Part shown: one piece after another, positions 61,163-64,000 of the stretch
Layout of the letters: each line of letters begins with the position of its first letter
Numbering within the stretch: position 1 is the first letter of the stretch
DNA from: Triops longicaudatus
Lineage: Eukaryota > Arthropoda > Branchiopoda > Notostraca > Triopsidae
NCBI GenBank assembly: GCA_022885665.1
Contig: JAGQDJ010000087.1
Location: 62,001-126,000, forward strand
DNA: 64,000 nt
Direction of reading: 5' to 3'
Position numbers and translations under genes: made by a program
The notes under the pieces: generated by a model
What the model saw: the letters and a program-made list of their open reading frames with translations, nothing else
What the model was told of the DNA's origin: nothing
Databases searched by the model: none

Positions 61163-61723
61163 ATGCACGCTTTACAGACTGACTTGCTTAACGTTTTGAA
61201 TATCAGCGTCGAAGCAGCCACTGCTGGTCTTTCTGCAAGTAGTGAAAATGCTAGAGCTAAAGTTGAAGATCACAGTAGACACTATCCCGCTGCCATGGCA
61301 ACTTTAGGATTGCTGCTTGTTGTCATAGCGGGAATAGTTGGGCTGATTGTTTCCTGCATTTGGAGGAAAGCTTGTAGTAAAGATTTGCGCGAGTAACGGA
61401 CACATTTGTAGCGTTACAGAACGGACTCTCTTTCTTGTTTAACGAAATTTCTGTCGTATTTTCATAGGCAGTTGGTTTTCACGTATGTTCGTCTAGACCG
61501 GAGAGACGACAACGAAGAATTAGAGGATTTTTACTCATCGACAGCGGTAGACAATGCCTCGTCAGACGATGAGGTATTAATAACTGTCAAACATTGCGAA
61601 AAAAATGAAAGACTTTTTCTTAGATCTTACTGCAGTAGACCTTCGTGCGGACTTCACACGAAACTACCAACTAATTTGCTTACAGTCTCATTTGTGGATT
61701 TCGGACGGTTTACCAAGGAGTGA
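61163..61723 (+). CDS. Putative small single-pass membrane protein
   Basis: Not recognised. Two exons are proposed, 61163-61392 and 61468-61723, joined in phase across a 75-bp GT-AG intron, giving 161 aa. The first exon encodes a polar, Ala/Ser-rich segment, then one strong membrane segment (ATLGLLLVVIAGIVGLIVSC, about residues 46-65), then a basic IWRKACSKDLRE. The second exon begins QLVFTYVRLDRRDDNEELED, an acidic cytosolic-tail-like stretch. If unspliced, translation would stop at a TAA two codons into the intron. The ATG may not be the true start: an AG at 61151-61152 would allow an upstream exon with a signal peptide, which I could not find. The sequence after DDEVLITVKH looks less protein-like, so the true end may be earlier. 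Confidence 0.45.
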
Positions 61724-64000
61724 AGAGACTATATCGACAGGTTATACAAAATTACACACGAGAAAAAAGATGTAGACAAAGTTTCTAAAGGTACACGGAC
61801 ATCGCATTTTGTGCTCTTTGAATACTTTTCTACTGTTAGGAGCTATTCGATATACGTGGAGCGTGCAAATTTCAACTTAAGATTTGTCATCAAAATGCGC
61901 CTGCAGCGACTGCATTAATAATTGTTCCATAGCTCCTTCATTTTACCTCTTTAAAGATGACCGAAAGACCTCGCAGCAAGAACAGCTTCACCCAATGTTC
62001 AAAGGAATGCCAAATTATCGACTCAAAATTACTTACATTTCGGAAAACCTCGTAGGGCTCTAAAACTTCAAAGCTAGAAAGATCTTTTCTTCGCAGTTGT
62101 GTTATATGAGAAGATGACACAGAAAGAAAAAATGCATTTGACGAACCATAGTGATATGAAGTTTCCTACCATTTGTGACGCCCCCTTCGCAAAAACAATG
62201 ATTTGTCAAGTACATCGTCTCTATTAGATGACTTTGACTAAATTTCTCAAATAAGTAATTAATCCTGTACTTCCACATACTTCTGGTGCAATGAGTGTGA
62301 TCCCAGAGAGAAGGAGAAAGAAAAGTGTCATGAGATTGACCTATTTCGTACGAAAAACAGTTAATCTTGTGACCTACTTCTCATGACTCTTTTTGTGTAA
62401 AAATTTTTTTAAAAAAGTACTGTGAAACTTGAATACACATGAAGGTACTGATAAATATAATTATTTATAATATCCCTCTGCCCTAGTTCTTGGTCATATT
62501 CGTAGTGGGTGTAATTTCTTCAAAATAACAACTTGTCAAGTCCGTGCGAAAAATTTGACTAGCTGCTCAGTCTTCAAACGTTTACGAAACCTACCAAATT
62601 GCCTTTGTTACCAAAGCTGAGCAAGTTAACATTTCCACAAAAATAAAACAAGAAGCCTATTTACAGTAGACTCCTTCTTATCCGTGTAAATAAGTGCAGT
62701 TTAACCGATTACAAGTTTAACCGCAAATACAGACTACCTACGCAATAAAAGTTGTATGCTATTTTAAAGGAAAATGGCACAATTTTTCAGTGCAATAAGT
62801 TAGAAGAAATAAAAGCGAATTGAATGTATTTACTTACATTATAGGTCTATTAAATTTCAATATTCAGTGTAAACTTATCATTTAGGTCTGTTCAGGCACT
62901 ACAATCGCTCTTTTCTACGAGTCTCTGGATTACCTTTTTTTTCGGTTGTCCGATGTAGGGTCTATTTCCGTACCTGACGGATAAGAAGGGGTCTACCAAA
63001 ATTTGAACAAATACATCATGTGCAAACTTTGAAGAGAAATTACCGTACGGGCTTTTGCTTTAGGTTGTCAAATTATATATTTCATCGGAAGCCTCCTGCA
63101 GTTGTAGCTTGCTGGGGTCCCTACAAGCAGCAAAATTTTTAAAATCTTTTTTTCACGTCAAATTTAAACAGCGTGCATAAGTTCCGATAAACGTCATGCT
63201 TCATCGCTAATTAAAATAGTTTAGCAAAATTTACTTTTTATGTTATATTCACAATTGGAATGTTTTAAAAAATCAGACTGCTGTCATTTGTCTCAGTTTT
63301 TACCATGCCAGCTAGATGAAAAACCTTTTCTTCTATTCTATCGATTGAATTTTTGTTTTGTGGGCATGTTAGCAATTGACTCATGCGGGCTCTATCTTAC
63401 AATCATCTTCTTTTTTTCGCGGGTAAACTGTGCAGGTATTCGCCTAAAGTCGTGTAGAAATATCTTTATTATACACTATAATATTCTTACAAAACATTCA
63501 AAGAGCTTTAAATATGAAATTTTTTCCCGCCAGCGTTGCAATCTTAAAAACATACAACGCACGACAACGAGGATTGCCTCTGGATCGTCTCTTCATTTCA
63601 GTGTTCAAAATTGGCGCTGCCCAGTGCCCATGCACTCTGATATACGTGGTAGCACTACAAAGCTAAGAAATACGTTGCCATGCTACTATTCTAAATTTAC
63701 AGTGTTCAAAAATATTCTATAAAGATGAAACAACAGTTTTAGTTTTATGTCAAGATTTTTCTCATTAAACGTCATGGAATTTAGTAAATTTAGGACACAT
63801 GCATGCAACTCTGGATCTCCTTCCTCCACTGTGCACCTCCATTACCGGGCTTGGGAAAACTGGGAAAATGTTCGGGAGGGCTACATTATTGGTGCCGCAA
63901 TGGTAATGTATTTTCCTTGCGTAGTTTGCAAAAAGATGGTACATAGTGGTAAATTACGATTAGTAATATCTTCGTCAAGGCTATTATTGTTTACGTAGTT
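61724..64000. other. AT-rich region, no supported gene
   Basis: A plus-strand open frame of 160 codons (63240-63722) is the longest here, but it is AT-rich, resembles nothing known and has no clear splice partners. Nothing else recognised. Confidence 0.5.

Overview
The window is animal nuclear DNA. Every clear gene is split by GT-AG introns, many only about 50-70 bp long. The gene set (SAGA ataxin-7, THO subunit 7, transketolase, WASH, ELAPOR, BRPF, MNK kinase, and a Piccolo/RIM-type active-zone scaffold closest to insect Fife) suits an invertebrate, most likely an arthropod. Short introns, mixed base composition and the Fife-like gene would fit a branchiopod crustacean such as Daphnia; this placement is inference. 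A 14-base N run at 18520-18533 marks an assembly gap.

Layout. 1-23.6 kb is gene-dense. ATXN7-like (minus, 3' end cut by the window edge) and THOC7 (plus) are divergent, with 159 bp between their ATGs. THOC7 converges on transketolase (minus), which carries a sense-strand tRNA-Gln(UUG) in an intron. Transketolase and WASH complex subunit 1 (plus) are divergent. WASH converges on the ELAPOR-type transmembrane protein (minus). BRPF (minus) and the MNK-type kinase (minus) follow. Exons of these seven genes were joined by reading-frame and splice-phase bookkeeping, and every junction is in phase. Lengths are 622 aa for transketolase, 1027 for ELAPOR, 1354 for BRPF, 490 for MNK, 431 for WASH and 207 for THOC7.

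23.6-41.9 kb is AT-rich and almost gene-free. It holds one isolated coding-like minus-strand exon (32885-33278), an (AAT)n microsatellite and a near-perfect 79-bp palindrome. 41.9-60.2 kb is one large minus-strand gene, or possibly two adjoining units, with the domain order of Piccolo/Fife: Pro/Gly-rich N-terminus, FYVE-like zinc finger, acidic/Ser region, polyGln coiled-coil region, basic Ser/Arg region, PDZ, C2A. I found no C2B. 60.2-64 kb holds a possible small single-pass membrane protein (plus) and otherwise AT-rich sequence.

Mobile DNA: two short non-autonomous hAT-like elements with perfect 8-bp target duplications (18423-18581 and 54877-55054) and one degenerate inverted-repeat relic (46840-46998). 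The genes are unrelated housekeeping, chromatin, trafficking and signalling genes, so the window shows no operon-like functional cluster. I saw no CRISPR, viral or toxin genes.
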